Source: JAIQFL01 sp035295745
GTDB lineage: Bacteria; Acidobacteriota; Terriglobia; Bryobacterales; Bryobacteraceae
DNA length: 64,000 nt
Direction: 5' to 3'
NCBI GenBank assembly: GCA_035295745.1
Contig: DATGIL010000022.1
Coordinates: 62,001 to 126,000 of the forward strand
The notes under the pieces were generated by a model, which worked only from the letters and a program-made list of their open reading frames with translations, made no database searches and was not told where the DNA came from. Made by a program: the position numbers and the translations under genes. Position 1 is the first letter of the stretch, and each line of letters opens with the position of its first letter. Below are positions 52,602 to 61,881 of this stretch, piece by piece.

Positions 52602-53933
52602 CTACAGAACCTCTATTCCGTTCAAGAGATTCGCACAGAACTGGTCTACGTCTTCGTAACCCTCCGCCCGCAATCGAGCGTAGAGCGTGTCACAGGGGGT
52701 GGCTGCCAGGGGGCGAAACTGAAAATCCAATTCGTAAACCATATATGGCGTGTCCACCTCAGCAATACCTTCAGCAACCATCACCACAATGCGGCCGGCG
52801 GCAACCTGTATGCGCGTGACGCGGTTGAATTCCTCACGCTCACTGATGGGGGTTTTGGGGAAAAAGACCCGACATAGTTCGCTGCCACGCGGAAAACCAT
52901 AGAAATTAGCTATTCCACGCCGGCTGTAGGACGATCCGGCAATTTGGCGGTGGTCGAATGCAACCAGCGTTGCCCGTTTATAATCGGGGGAATCATTAAC
53001 GCCCCCGAGCAACACGGTCGGCTCGTTGCTACCCAAATTCGCCACCGCCAAATGATTGAGGTGGCCCCGGTGCCAATACTCTGACAGTAGCCCGCCGCTC
53101 GCTGCGTCTAGAACAGTAACCTGCTCGGGAAAGGTCCAATTGTGGTTGCTGATCGCCACCACCCGCATGTGGGAGGAATGGCGGGCGGGAAGCAACGCAA
53201 ATGCACTCATCCAAAAGGGCGGCGAGAATAGCCGACCGCGGTCATCGGTGACAGTCCGGCCCGGTCGGAACTCCCAGCGGAGGCGACCACCCGCTTCAAG
53301 GCATACCAGCGTCGGACCAATACTTCGGTCGGCGGGTGAATGAATGAGAATGGCCTCGACGCAACCGTCAGCATCAACATCAGCAAGTACGCAGGCATCA
53401 GGCCGACTGTTATAAAAGTTTTCGTCCAACCTCGCTGGAAACGCGTGTTGCCAGATTTCCTTGCCGTTGGGACCAGAGGCGACCACGTTCACGCCATCGA
53501 TTCGCACGTGAGTCGGGGACGTGTGACTTTTCCAGATGATCGGGTCCAGGGCAATCAATAAACCAGATAGTCCCAAACCGGCGCCAACCCCGAAGGCCGT
53601 CCTTTTGAGCCACTGCCGGCGGGTGGGCGAATTTATATTGTCTGGTTGATCTGGTGGCAGTGCTTCGAGGCCGAGTTCGTAAGCGCTCGAAGATTGCTCC
53701 TCCACGGCTTCGCTGGCTGAATCGGTGGAATCACGGGTCGCCAGCTTGCTGGCCATCCAAGCGTCAAGCTCTACCTCATATGCGAAGATCCGTGATTTCT
53801 TCTGGTCGCCCTGCCGGCGGATCGGCAGACCGCGCTCGCGTTCGTACTCTTGCGCGGTCCTCGCACTGATCTTGAGGTGGGCGGCGATCTCCTTCCAGCC
53901 CATCAGCTTTCCATCCTGTTGCGATTTACTCAT
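52602..53933 (-). CDS. Membrane-anchored HTH protein with C-terminal beta-propeller
   Basis: 443 residues from the ATG at 53933. Residues 1-65 are a DNA-binding HTH (MGWKEIAAHLKISARTAQEY, ERERGLPIRRQGDQ), an arrangement common in Acidobacteria. A twin-arginine-like TRRQWLKRTAFG then leads to one hydrophobic helix (VGAGLGLSGLLIALDPIIW). The C-terminal half is an FG-GAP-like propeller (ACVLADVDADGCVEAILIHS). This suggests a one-component transmembrane regulator with an external sensor. It is divergent from the Kelch-lipase gene, with 148 bases between the starts, and may control it. Confidence 0.78.
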   Translation of the reverse strand: MSKSQQDGKLMGWKEIAAHLKISARTAQEYERERGLPIRRQGDQKKSRIFAYEVELDAWMASKLATRDSTDSASEAVEEQSSSAYELGLEALPPDQPDNINSPTRRQWLKRTAFGVGAGLGLSGLLIALDPIIWKSHTSPTHVRIDGVNVVASGPNGKEIWQHAFPARLDENFYNSRPDACVLADVDADGCVEAILIHSPADRSIGPTLVCLEAGGRLRWEFRPGRTVTDDRGRLFSPPFWMSAFALLPARHSSHMRVVAISNHNWTFPEQVTVLDAASGGLLSEYWHRGHLNHLAVANLGSNEPTVLLGGVNDSPDYKRATLVAFDHRQIAGSSYSRRGIANFYGFPRGSELCRVFFPKTPISEREEFNRVTRIQVAAGRIVVMVAEGIAEVDTPYMVYELDFQFRPLAATPCDTLYARLRAEGYEDVDQFCANLLNGIEVL

Positions 53934-54081
53934 ACAGCGCCCGCCCCGGTTTGTGCATAATATCACAGGTGCTCCCGTGCCTCGCAAGTTCAACAGGTTC
54001 GCTTATTTGCGGATTTCTGCGCATCGCCGCGCTTGGCACATCGGTCGCCGGGACTCTATAGTCTGTTCGGAGAAGATAGGC

Positions 54082-57000
54082 TTGACACGGTACTGTGGTT
54101 CCTCGAAACAGAGATTTCTCGTTCTCATCACGGTCGGCATATTTGCATCGGTCCTTCCGCTGATCGGTCAAACGTTCAAGACAACTGGCACGTTGAATCA
54201 ACCACGGGCGGATCATACGGCCACGCTGCTCGCCAACGGTCTCGTACTCGTGGCCGGTGGCTACACTCCCTCCGGACCCAGCGGCACCGCCGAACTTTTC
54301 GACCCCACAACGGGCAGCTGGCACATGGCCGCTCACCAACTGAATGTGGCGCGCGCCGGGCACGCCTCGGTGCGATTGAGCGATGGGAGGGTCTTGCTGG
54401 TCGGGGGCGTGACGCAAGGCAATGTACAAATCGGCAGCGCGGAACTCTTTGATCCCCAAACTGAGTCCTTTACGCTGGCCCCTCCCCTCAGTAACGCGGT
54501 TGGCTCAGGTGCAGTCTTCAGCCTCGGCAATGGCAGAGCCTTGTTCCTACAGCGCCTCCAGGATTCCGATGCGGAAGTCTTCAACGCCGCAACCAATGCC
54601 TGGACCCTGGTAGCGCCGGTCCCGGCAGGTGGTAGTGGCCCCGCCATGACGGTACTCAACGACGGTCGGGTTCTCGTCTGCGGAGGAGGCGGAAACAATG
54701 ATGTAGAAATCTACTCTCCCGTCTCCAACACCTGGCAAGTCATGGCTCCGATGGCGCAAGGCCGATCGAATCACACTGCCACCACGCTTCCAGACGGACG
54801 CGTCCTCATCGCCTCTGGTCTTGTCGCCGGCTTCGGACAGAACTTTCCGATTCCCTCAGTGGAAATCTACGATCCGACAGTTTCCCCAAATGGAGCCAGC
54901 ACCCTTGGGCCCAACATCAATGGGCCGGGTCCTGGAGGCCTTAGTTTTGCCAGCGTTCTGTTACCTAATGGTAAAATCCTGATCTCCGGCGGTGGGTATA
55001 CCCCCAGCTTTGGCGCCCTTCTCTCGCCGTTATCAGATGCGGCGACTTTTGATTCCTCCAGCGGAACCATAGCCTCCGTAGGGGAGATGAACGTCAGCAG
55101 GCATGACCACACCGCAACCGTCCTCAACAGCGGCCTTGTCCTCTTGGCCGGAGGTGTTGTAGACCAATTTGGCGCATTAACACCGGTTACCGAGCTTTTC
55201 GGGACCGGCGGATTTCCAGTTCAGCCAACAACATTTGCGCAAACGGGTTCGATGGCCATGGCACGCTCAAACGCCCAGTCCATTACGCTTAACAGTGGCA
55301 AGATCCTCATCACCGGTGGTGTCTTAGCTTCCGGCTTGGCAACTAATACTGCCGAACTCTATGACCCTGCCAGTGGCAGCTTCACGCTAGTGGCCTCAGT
55401 CATGACGACGCCCCGCGTCAGCCACGCTATGGCCCTGCTGCCTGATGGGCGCGTGCTCGTTTGCGGCGGCCAGGACGGGACTAATCCAAATGCCTTGCCG
55501 ACGACGGACATTTATGAACCGACCAGTGGCACGTTCACAGCCGGCCCACCTCTGCATGTCGGCCGCTATCTCCACCAAGCACTGGCCCTCACAGATGGGC
55601 GGATTATTGTCGTCAGTGGGTTTGGCACGGCAACCGTGGAAACCTTCGACCCGGTAGCAGGAGCTTGGAGCTTCGCCGCGCCCTTACCCATCAGTACCTG
55701 GAACTATGGGATGACCCGCCTGTCCGATGGCCGAATTTTTATTTCCGGCGGCTCTGGTGCCCTAAACCAAGTCGCGGTCTATTCGCCCAGCAACAATACC
55801 TGGGTGACCCTCGCCCCGCCTTTGGTGGGTCGGCAGCAACATGCCGCCCTGGCATTGCCGAACGGAAAAGTGCTCATCGCCGGTGGAAATGATGGGGAAT
55901 CGCCCCTGGCCAGTAGTGAGCTATATGATCCCGCGGCACAACCAAACGGCACTACCACCCCGGCCGGCTCGGTTGCGGTAGGGACTGGCAGTGCTGCGGC
56001 TCTCTCTCTCCCGAATGGGCAGGTCTGGCTCGCGGGTGGCAACATGCCTCGGTGGAATGGCAGTTCAATCTGCGCTTATGGGAGGACAGCGGCACAACTT
56101 TATGATTCTCAAACCAACACGTGGACTGACCTGAGTTCGATGCTCATAGGACGGTATGCCTATACTGCTGCGCTGCTACCCTCCGGCCAAATTTTACTGT
56201 CGGGAGGTGTCGAGCACGATTGCCCACCGACATCGTTCTATATTGGGAGCACCAATATCCTTCCCGAGGCTGAAATCTGGACAGGGTCGATGCCGACAGC
56301 TGCACAAATCCAGGTGACGACCAATTACCCTGGGGCGACATTTACTATCAAGGAAATCACCGGAGCAGCCACATACAACGGCGTGGGGAAGACGTTTGTC
56401 CAACCAAATGCACCTTTGGGCACGTACTCAATCACCTACGGCCCATCCTCGTGCGTTACCTTACCAAGCCCAAACCCTGACACCGAAGCTCTCACGGCGG
56501 CGGGCTTGGCCTTTACCGGCAACTATGGTGGTTCTCTAACGGTCACCGTCACACCTACGGCCGCAACTAGTGCAACTTTCTCAATTAGCCCACCTATAGC
56601 AGGCTTTCCCCCGAGCGCACCGTCTTCGGTCTCCCGGACTGGCGTTCCGCCCGGTCATTATCTCATCACATTCAATGATGTGCCTGGTTGGAATACGCCA
56701 GCCCCTCAAGGTTTTGACACCAGTGCCTGCACAAACACCACCATTCAAGGTGTTTACACTCCGAAGACTGGGCCCGGCACTGCAGCAACCATGACCATCT
56801 CGGTAAACAACCTAGCTGGTGGATTTACAATAACCTCAACCAACCCCGCGTTTCCTGGTCCGCTCACCTGCCCTGGTTCTTCACCAGCATGTATCTCTAA
56901 TACTTTGTTTTCGCTTTCGGTGCCGGTGGGTACGTATACTATCCAATTCAAAGACGTCACGGGAACGTTCACGCCACTAGCACAACGCGTATCTCTTATA

Positions 57001-58074
57001 AGTGGCCAACAGTTCAACACGGCCGGCTACTATCGGAAGCTCTTTTTAATTGGCTTTACTGGGTACAACAATGCGCCGTCGCCTTCGGACTGCTTTCACT
57101 TTTTAACCAATCAGGCTTTCCGCGGATCAGGCGATCAGTACGGGATAGCGCAGTTGAATCAGCCCGGCATGGGAATTGGTACGGCAGTCCTAAGTGCATT
57201 AAATAATGTGCAACTCAAGCAAGCTATCCGGGGAACTGCTTTTACGTTTTATGAGATCGGCAACGGTGACGCATGCACGGCCCCTACTGATGATTCTGAT
57301 CACAAAATTGCGGGTAATTGGATTCAACAGATGGCCCCGTTGCCCGATGACTGGATCGTCGTGATTGGACACAGTTATGGCGGAAATAGGGCGCAATTGT
57401 TCAGTAACCAAGTTCAGATGGAGCTGAGCCGCCCCGTTGACCTCCTTGTCACAATTGATCCGATCAGATGGACTAAATGCCACATCCAGGGTGTCCTGTT
57501 CGGCGCAGACGGCGTCCAGCCATGTAATCAGACATTTCTGCCGACCCCAGTGTCGACTGCGCGGCAGGTCTGGGCCTATTATCAAACAATTGGCGTACCC
57601 GTACCAAACCTGGTTCACACGTTTCTTGCGCTTTACGGGTACATCCCTTTGAACTCACTGTACTCTAAGCAGATACCGGATGATCATCTTGACATTGATG
57701 ACGACGTCACAGTTCAATCATCAATCAGTCAAATGCTTTTGACTGCGGTTAATGGCGCGCGCCTTGCTGTGTCTGTGAATGGTCTTGCGCGAGCTGGTGC
57801 CACGGTTTCTCTTTCTTGGACCATGACGCTCCAGCCCATGTTGAGTGTCAGCGGAATGACCATAACCTCGGCCACGTTAAATGGCGTTACGGCCAACAAT
57901 TTGTCACTCGTTAGTAATATTGGCGATGTCGCTGTTGGAAATATGAGGACGATCACACTGCAATTTCCCTCGACTGTTGGGGCGGCCGGCTCGAACGGCA
58001 CATTAGTTGTCACAGCCCAAAACGCACTTGGTCAGGCAGTGACGTGTCCTTCTTTGCGGGTGACATTACCTTAA
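54082..58074 (+). CDS. Secreted Kelch-repeat / lipase-like fusion protein
   Basis: 1330 residues from a TTG at 54082, preceded by GGAG nine bases away and giving a signal peptide (RFLVLITVGIFASVLPLIGQ). Residues about 25-740 contain a dozen Kelch-type repeats (for example GLVLVAGGYTPSGPSGTAEL, GRVLVCGGGGNNDVEIYSPV). About three beta-sandwich, PEGA-like repeats follow (ITYGPSSCVTLPSP, LITFNDVPGWNTPAP). From about 990 there is an alpha/beta-hydrolase domain with nucleophile Ser1098 in VVIGHSYGGNRAQL, and a candidate catalytic His in IPDDHLDIDDDVTV. It is probably secreted and may bind a polymer and cleave an ester. Kelch plus lipase fusion is unusual. Confidence 0.82.
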   Translation: MTRYCGSSKQRFLVLITVGIFASVLPLIGQTFKTTGTLNQPRADHTATLLANGLVLVAGGYTPSGPSGTAELFDPTTGSWHMAAHQLNVARAGHASVRLSDGRVLLVGGVTQGNVQIGSAELFDPQTESFTLAPPLSNAVGSGAVFSLGNGRALFLQRLQDSDAEVFNAATNAWTLVAPVPAGGSGPAMTVLNDGRVLVCGGGGNNDVEIYSPVSNTWQVMAPMAQGRSNHTATTLPDGRVLIASGLVAGFGQNFPIPSVEIYDPTVSPNGASTLGPNINGPGPGGLSFASVLLPNGKILISGGGYTPSFGALLSPLSDAATFDSSSGTIASVGEMNVSRHDHTATVLNSGLVLLAGGVVDQFGALTPVTELFGTGGFPVQPTTFAQTGSMAMARSNAQSITLNSGKILITGGVLASGLATNTAELYDPASGSFTLVASVMTTPRVSHAMALLPDGRVLVCGGQDGTNPNALPTTDIYEPTSGTFTAGPPLHVGRYLHQALALTDGRIIVVSGFGTATVETFDPVAGAWSFAAPLPISTWNYGMTRLSDGRIFISGGSGALNQVAVYSPSNNTWVTLAPPLVGRQQHAALALPNGKVLIAGGNDGESPLASSELYDPAAQPNGTTTPAGSVAVGTGSAAALSLPNGQVWLAGGNMPRWNGSSICAYGRTAAQLYDSQTNTWTDLSSMLIGRYAYTAALLPSGQILLSGGVEHDCPPTSFYIGSTNILPEAEIWTGSMPTAAQIQVTTNYPGATFTIKEITGAATYNGVGKTFVQPNAPLGTYSITYGPSSCVTLPSPNPDTEALTAAGLAFTGNYGGSLTVTVTPTAATSATFSISPPIAGFPPSAPSSVSRTGVPPGHYLITFNDVPGWNTPAPQGFDTSACTNTTIQGVYTPKTGPGTAATMTISVNNLAGGFTITSTNPAFPGPLTCPGSSPACISNTLFSLSVPVGTYTIQFKDVTGTFTPLAQRVSLISGQQFNTAGYYRKLFLIGFTGYNNAPSPSDCFHFLTNQAFRGSGDQYGIAQLNQPGMGIGTAVLSALNNVQLKQAIRGTAFTFYEIGNGDACTAPTDDSDHKIAGNWIQQMAPLPDDWIVVIGHSYGGNRAQLFSNQVQMELSRPVDLLVTIDPIRWTKCHIQGVLFGADGVQPCNQTFLPTPVSTARQVWAYYQTIGVPVPNLVHTFLALYGYIPLNSLYSKQIPDDHLDIDDDVTVQSSISQMLLTAVNGARLAVSVNGLARAGATVSLSWTMTLQPMLSVSGMTITSATLNGVTANNLSLVSNIGDVAVGNMRTITLQFPSTVGAAGSNGTLVVTAQNALGQAVTCPSLRVTLP

Positions 58075-58084
58075 AGGGGATATT

Positions 58085-58882
58085 ATGAGGATTATACCGT
58101 TTGGATTATTGAGCTGTTGTGTTGGGTTTGCCGCGTCAATTTCATTGAGCCCTGATTTACCGATCCAGACTACGGCACCGGGTACGTTTGTGACATTCAC
58201 TGGCACCATAACCGACATCGGCAGCGACGATGTCTTCCTTAATGGCTTTTCCGTGTCGCTCCCGTATTTTGAATTGAACTATGATCTAACTCCGTTTTTC
58301 AATCAGTCACCTCCGAGCTTGTCAGCCGGAGATTCCTACGTTGGAGATCTCTTTACGGTATCTGTCAGTAGCGCTGCACTGCCCGGAGACTACTTCGGAT
58401 CATTCTCAATTCAAGGTGGTGCTGACTCAAGTACGTTTGATGACTTGGCCGATCAGAGCTTTCAGGTTACGGTTTCTAACGTCCCAGAGCCGTCGTCGGT
58501 GTTGGTACCCATCTTGTGTCTCCTTCTCTTAGGTGTAACAAGGGGATGTACACTCTATCCAGGAGGATTCAAAGACGTTCTTCCACGAGAGATCGTTGAG
58601 CGCCCGACTGGTCGGATTGTGGGGTTCTACCTCGGTCTGTCAGAGTTCTTGTTTAAGACTAGCGCGACCATTCCGAGCAGCCCAGTTACCGCGAAGGAAA
58701 GGATAAACTCGATCCCTGGGCCGATCGCCTCCTCTCCTGGATACTGCTGTCCTCTCAGACCCATGAAGTCTGCGAGCAGCCACAGAAAAATGCCTAGGCT
58801 TACGATAAAAGTCGCAAGCACGAAAAGACGCACAAAGATCTTTAGAGATTGCCACATGTATGTTATGTTACGTTGTTTCTAA
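58085..58882 (+). CDS. PEP-CTERM protein with unusual C-terminal extension
   Basis: 265 residues starting 11 bases after the Kelch-lipase gene. A signal peptide (MRIIPFGLLSCCVGFAASIS), a beta-sandwich body, and a PEP-CTERM anchor at about 137-155 (VPEPSSVLVPILCLLLLGV) are clear. The usual protein would stop after the next basic residues; instead about 105 residues of unlike composition follow and run over the oppositely oriented membrane-protein gene. A lost stop or small frameshift near 58535 is likely. Confidence 0.7.
   Translation: MRIIPFGLLSCCVGFAASISLSPDLPIQTTAPGTFVTFTGTITDIGSDDVFLNGFSVSLPYFELNYDLTPFFNQSPPSLSAGDSYVGDLFTVSVSSAALPGDYFGSFSIQGGADSSTFDDLADQSFQVTVSNVPEPSSVLVPILCLLLLGVTRGCTLYPGGFKDVLPREIVERPTGRIVGFYLGLSEFLFKTSATIPSSPVTAKERINSIPGPIASSPGYCCPLRPMKSASSHRKMPRLTIKVASTKRRTKIFRDCHMYVMLRCF
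58627..58857 (-). CDS. Small two-helix membrane protein
   Basis: 76 residues: FVRLFVLATFIVSLGIFLWL and EFILSFAVTGLLGMVALVLN are two membrane helices, with a Gly/Pro-rich loop between. The pattern is more protein-like than the opposite-strand extension of the PEP-CTERM gene that covers it. No family recognised. Confidence 0.6.
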   Translation of the reverse strand: MWQSLKIFVRLFVLATFIVSLGIFLWLLADFMGLRGQQYPGEEAIGPGIEFILSFAVTGLLGMVALVLNKNSDRPR

Positions 58883-59033
58883 CGCGAGGGCGATATAATG
58901 CCATCCCGACTTGTCAACGTTCTCGCGGCAGTAACCAGGAGATAGCAGAGCCAAGTTCTTGCCGCAGTCATCTGGCGACTTTACTTGACATTGCCTTGCA
59001 AAAGCCATCGAAAGGTTAACTAGCGGTCTAAAG

Positions 59034-59195
59034 TTAGCACCGGTGGTACTCGTTCTGACCAAGAGATTCACCGCAATTCGGGCATTGCATAGGGCGAGTG
59101 TGCTCCGTCAGATGTCGATCCAGGCTCGCATGAGTCCGAAAACCTCGGCGGCAGACGCCACACTGGTACGGCTTCTTTGCCTTGCGGTCGATCAT
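59034..59195 (-). CDS. Classical C2H2 zinc-finger mini-protein
   Basis: 53 residues. After a basic start (MIDRKAKKPYQC) there is a perfect classical finger, CGVCRRGFRTHASLDRHLTE followed by H, which is C-x2-C-x12-H-x3-H with the hydrophobic core residues of the eukaryotic consensus. A second CxxC (MQCPNCGESLGQNEYHRC) makes a possible second zinc site. It is last in a three-gene leftward operon behind two HicB-like proteins. Bacterial zinc fingers of this exact spacing are uncommon, unlike the Ros/MucR type. It probably binds DNA, RNA or a protein. Confidence 0.75.
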   Translation of the reverse strand: MIDRKAKKPYQCGVCRRGFRTHASLDRHLTEHTRPMQCPNCGESLGQNEYHRC

Positions 59196-59229
59196 AGTGT
59201 TCTTCTTTAAGATGAGCTTTAGATGGCTA

Positions 59230-59547
59230 TTAAACCGCGCGCGCGGAACGAACCAGCCTATCTTGAAGCGGCACACGCACGGTCTCAATTTGGTGGACAT
59301 CAACCTGTAGCGCCCCGGAATCAACCGCGCCCCGGAACCCATGTTCATCCAGGGTCGTTTCGAGGTTGCCCTCATTTTCCGCCGCTTCCAAATAGGCTGC
59401 CACCTCTCCTTTAAAGACTCTTATGGCGATTCGGGCGGTTTCGGCAGGACGCGATACTACGGGCAACTCAACGGCTCTGGCTACAAACCCGTGGTCGGTC
59501 TTGAGCACGTGGACAGTTATCAATACGTTTCGGTCGGCTGTGGTCAT
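59230..59547 (-). CDS. HicB-like small protein
   Basis: 105 residues. VLITVHVLKTDHGFVARAVE has the strand-strand-helix start of the HicB antitoxin fold, followed by RIAIRVFKGEVAAYLEAAEN. The C-terminus is unlike HicB. It starts by ATGA overlap with the 57-residue gene. No HicA toxin is adjacent. Confidence 0.6.
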   Translation of the reverse strand: MTTADRNVLITVHVLKTDHGFVARAVELPVVSRPAETARIAIRVFKGEVAAYLEAAENEGNLETTLDEHGFRGAVDSGALQVDVHQIETVRVPLQDRLVRSARAV

Positions 59548-59717
59548 GCCAACGGCCCTTCCTCAGGGCTCATCGTCGGTTCTGCTGCCGCCTGCATGAG
59601 AACCTCGTCCGCCAGATTGTTAATTGCTTCTTCTCGGCAAGTGCCATACGAAACGAGGCCAAACTCGGGTAAGTAGGCTGCGTACAGGCCCTCGGTTTTT
59701 AGGATGAGGAGTGACAT
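59544..59717 (-). CDS. HicB-like minimal protein
   Basis: 57 residues: MSLLILKTEGLYAAYLPEFG, LVSYGTCREEAINNLADEV. This closely fits the short HicB pattern (GxYxAxxPEL...GxTxEEAxxN). It lies first in a leftward operon, with TGA/ATG overlap to the next gene. As no HicA partner is seen, it may be an orphan antitoxin or part of a different system with the zinc finger. Confidence 0.65.
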   Translation of the reverse strand: MSLLILKTEGLYAAYLPEFGLVSYGTCREEAINNLADEVLMQAAAEPTMSPEEGPLA

Positions 59718-60330
59718 ACCTTGTAGGGTAAGACTATCACTTCTGTTAAGTGTGTCAAGTGGCGAACATCCTCTCGAAGTTCTGCGCCTATTTCCGCCAC
59801 TTCGAGCGCGCCCCCATTATTCGCCATAGCGATAAGGCTGGATGCAGTTCGACCCTTCCGAACCCCATATCTGCAGCGAAACGTCTCTCTTGCGGGTCTG
59901 GCGCGGACAACAGGCGTGTTCCCTCAAGAAACCAGAATGTTTATCTTTATGACTCAATAGCATTAGGCCCTCTCTCAATCTCCACTCAGCTTAAGCGGCA
60001 GCATATCGCGGAGTTCTTCACCGAACAGTGTGAGCAGTCCGAGCAGCAACCGTCGATGCCAGAGATGAACTGGAGCATAACCCGAAAGCCCACTACGGAC
60101 ACTGAGGTCGTCAAGTAACTGTGCAAGGCGGGCTCGTAGCGCTGGGCGGCGCTACGATTCCGGCAATTTAGAGTGGGATTTGGGGGGCTGAGCACTACGA
60201 AGCCGACGAATCGAGGTTTCGAAGACCTCGACCTTACCACTTTCCCTCTCACGCAGGGCAGCTTAGGCGTCTTAGCAAAGTGACAACAGTATGCTCGAAC
60301 TATGCCAGGTTTTAGCGTGAGTGTTGAAGG
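59718..60330. other. Intergenic region, no confident gene
   Basis: 613 bases between two leftward operons. A plus-strand frame at 59750-60118 has no domain or ribosome binding site. Nothing else was identified. Confidence 0.35.
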
Positions 60331-60687
60331 TCACAGTCTTGAACTGACGTAGTTTTTGATTCTACCAAACCGTGCTTCGACGGCCCGAAAATCGCTGCGG
60401 TGATAATTGGCAATTTCGTACCGTGCACTTTCACTCAGGTCCTTTAATCTGCGGTAATCGTTCCAGATTTGATTTAAGCTACCATTCCGTTGTATTTCCG
60501 TATCTCGATGATGGTGGCTGGGAGGATGATATGGCTTAAGTGCGAGATATGCGTCTATGTAGTGGACCGCCGCATAAAACAGAAATGTGATCGCCCAATC
60601 CACATAGAATCCTTGATCGAGCTCCAGTGATCGCGCGAACTCTTCATTGTCGTGGGCGCGCTTGAGATGCGCATTTCTGTCGGGCAC
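60331..60687 (-). CDS. HEPN-domain protein, candidate RNase toxin
   Basis: 118 residues, all helical. It opens AHLKRAHDNEEFARSL and has the HEPN-type helix WAITFLFYAAVHYIDAYLAL. The motif Arg89-x6-His96 in SARYEIANYHRSD fits the R-x4-6-H active site of HEPN nucleases. It is the last gene of a three-gene operon, six bases after the 120-residue gene. HEPN proteins often pair with a small antitoxin encoded next to them. Confidence 0.7.
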   Translation of the reverse strand: MPDRNAHLKRAHDNEEFARSLELDQGFYVDWAITFLFYAAVHYIDAYLALKPYHPPSHHHRDTEIQRNGSLNQIWNDYRRLKDLSESARYEIANYHRSDFRAVEARFGRIKNYVSSRL

Positions 60688-60693
60688 TATGTT

Positions 60694-61056
60694 CTATCGG
60701 GATTTCCGCCACCCTTGACACGAAAAGGTAACTATATCCCGCAAGGCGCGGTTCGACCTGGTGATGACATGGAAATCGAAATATACGGACTGCAGATCAG
60801 CGATGATCCTGGCTTCCTCGGAATAGATTGCATCATATTCCTCTTCGCTCGCCACATTAACAACGGTCCAAATCTGGTAAGCTTCGTCCTGGCGACTGAC
60901 GAAAACATATTCAACAACGGAGAGTGCTAGTAGACGATTGGCAACATATTGGGGGAGGGTGGACGCTCCCATCTGGACCTGTTGAGCCTTAATCGCCGCG
61001 GCATCGGCGTCGACACTTTGAAACAGACTTCCTGAATCGAGACACGGACTCGCCAT
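60694..61056 (-). CDS. Hypothetical protein paired with the HEPN protein
   Basis: 120 residues. VVEYVFVSRQDEAYQIWTVV and NVASEEEYDAIYSEEARIIA, then DFHVITRSN, resemble the fold of MNT-like minimal nucleotidyltransferase partners but lack the GSxxxGxxxxxSDxD motif. It may be the antitoxin of the HEPN protein or an inactive relative. Family not identified. Confidence 0.55.
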   Translation of the reverse strand: MASPCLDSGSLFQSVDADAAAIKAQQVQMGASTLPQYVANRLLALSVVEYVFVSRQDEAYQIWTVVNVASEEEYDAIYSEEARIIADLQSVYFDFHVITRSNRALRDIVTFSCQGWRKSR

Positions 61057-61068
61057 AAAGCAAAACTC

Positions 61069-61359
61069 CTATTGTAAGGTGCCGTCCCCCGTGACGGCCG
61101 CACTCGGCGGTCGCCCAAGTGGGCTGCTTACAACCCTAGTAGCGGGACTCGTAAACACGAAGTAGATTGGACTACCATCTGGAGTGAATTGGTCGTGCAC
61201 TCGCATCACCGATGTAACCACAGACTTCACCTTAATAACCGAACCATCGCCTAATTGGTATTCATTGAAAAACTCCGCCTTAGGTTCGAACGATACCTCG
61301 ACGACATCTATGTCCTTACCCAAAACCGTTAATTTTTTTATGGTCTCCATCGTTGACAC
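61069..61359 (-). CDS. 96-residue hypothetical protein
   Basis: A beta-rich protein (TIKKLTVLGKDIDVVEVSFE, YQLGDGSVIKVKSVVTSVMR, FTPDGSPIYFVFTSPATRVV). It is the first gene of the HEPN operon, ending 12 bases before the next start. No family recognised; the fold could be a small sheet domain involved in binding. Confidence 0.55.
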   Translation of the reverse strand: MSTMETIKKLTVLGKDIDVVEVSFEPKAEFFNEYQLGDGSVIKVKSVVTSVMRVHDQFTPDGSPIYFVFTSPATRVVSSPLGRPPSAAVTGDGTLQ

Positions 61360-61881
61360 TACTTGTTTCCACGTCTCAATCGAAAGCCCTTAAAACCTTC
61401 CGAGCGCGTGGCCTATGCCCAGATCAATTGACAGCCGCCGCGGGGGGTCCAACGGGCCCTTGCGGTCCAAAAAACAAACGAAAAGCTGCGCGGTACAGCT
61501 CTCCATTAAAAGACACTGGCACTTTTATAACCAGTAGCCTTTGGTGAACTTAAAAAAGAGCGTGGACTGTGCGAATCGGCCCTTAGAATATAATACCGTC
61601 TTTCGCTCGAGACTGGCCAGGCCACTGAAATTAAAGCAACAGTTGATATTGACACATTTTATCCACGGTCCGGTTTCGCGACGTCGCTGGTCTCAATCAG
61701 ATTTGCTACTGGCGCGCCAAGCTGTGGGCCAATTTGGGCTTTTCAACCACTTTGTGGGCGAATTCAGGCAAACCAGCGGACGGCCGCGATGATTTACCTC
61801 GCCGAGATACCGGTCGGGAGTGGATTGTTGGCGATCACGCAAAAACGTCGTTTCTTGAACACGAGTCGACCCAGTCAGGGA
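61360..61881. other. Intergenic region, no gene seen
   Basis: 522 bases between the HEPN operon and the Cys-rich gene, where a transposase would be expected if the Cys-rich gene were part of an intact insertion element. None was found, so the element is probably decayed. Confidence 0.4.

Noticed and set aside
53725..54081. Upstream extension of the Kelch-lipase reading frame
   Set aside because: It overlaps the divergent HTH gene and lacks protein-like composition; the TTG at 54082 has a ribosome binding site and begins a signal peptide.
59750..60118. Plus-strand 122-codon frame
   Set aside because: No ribosome binding site, no domain and mixed composition; it lies between two leftward operons.
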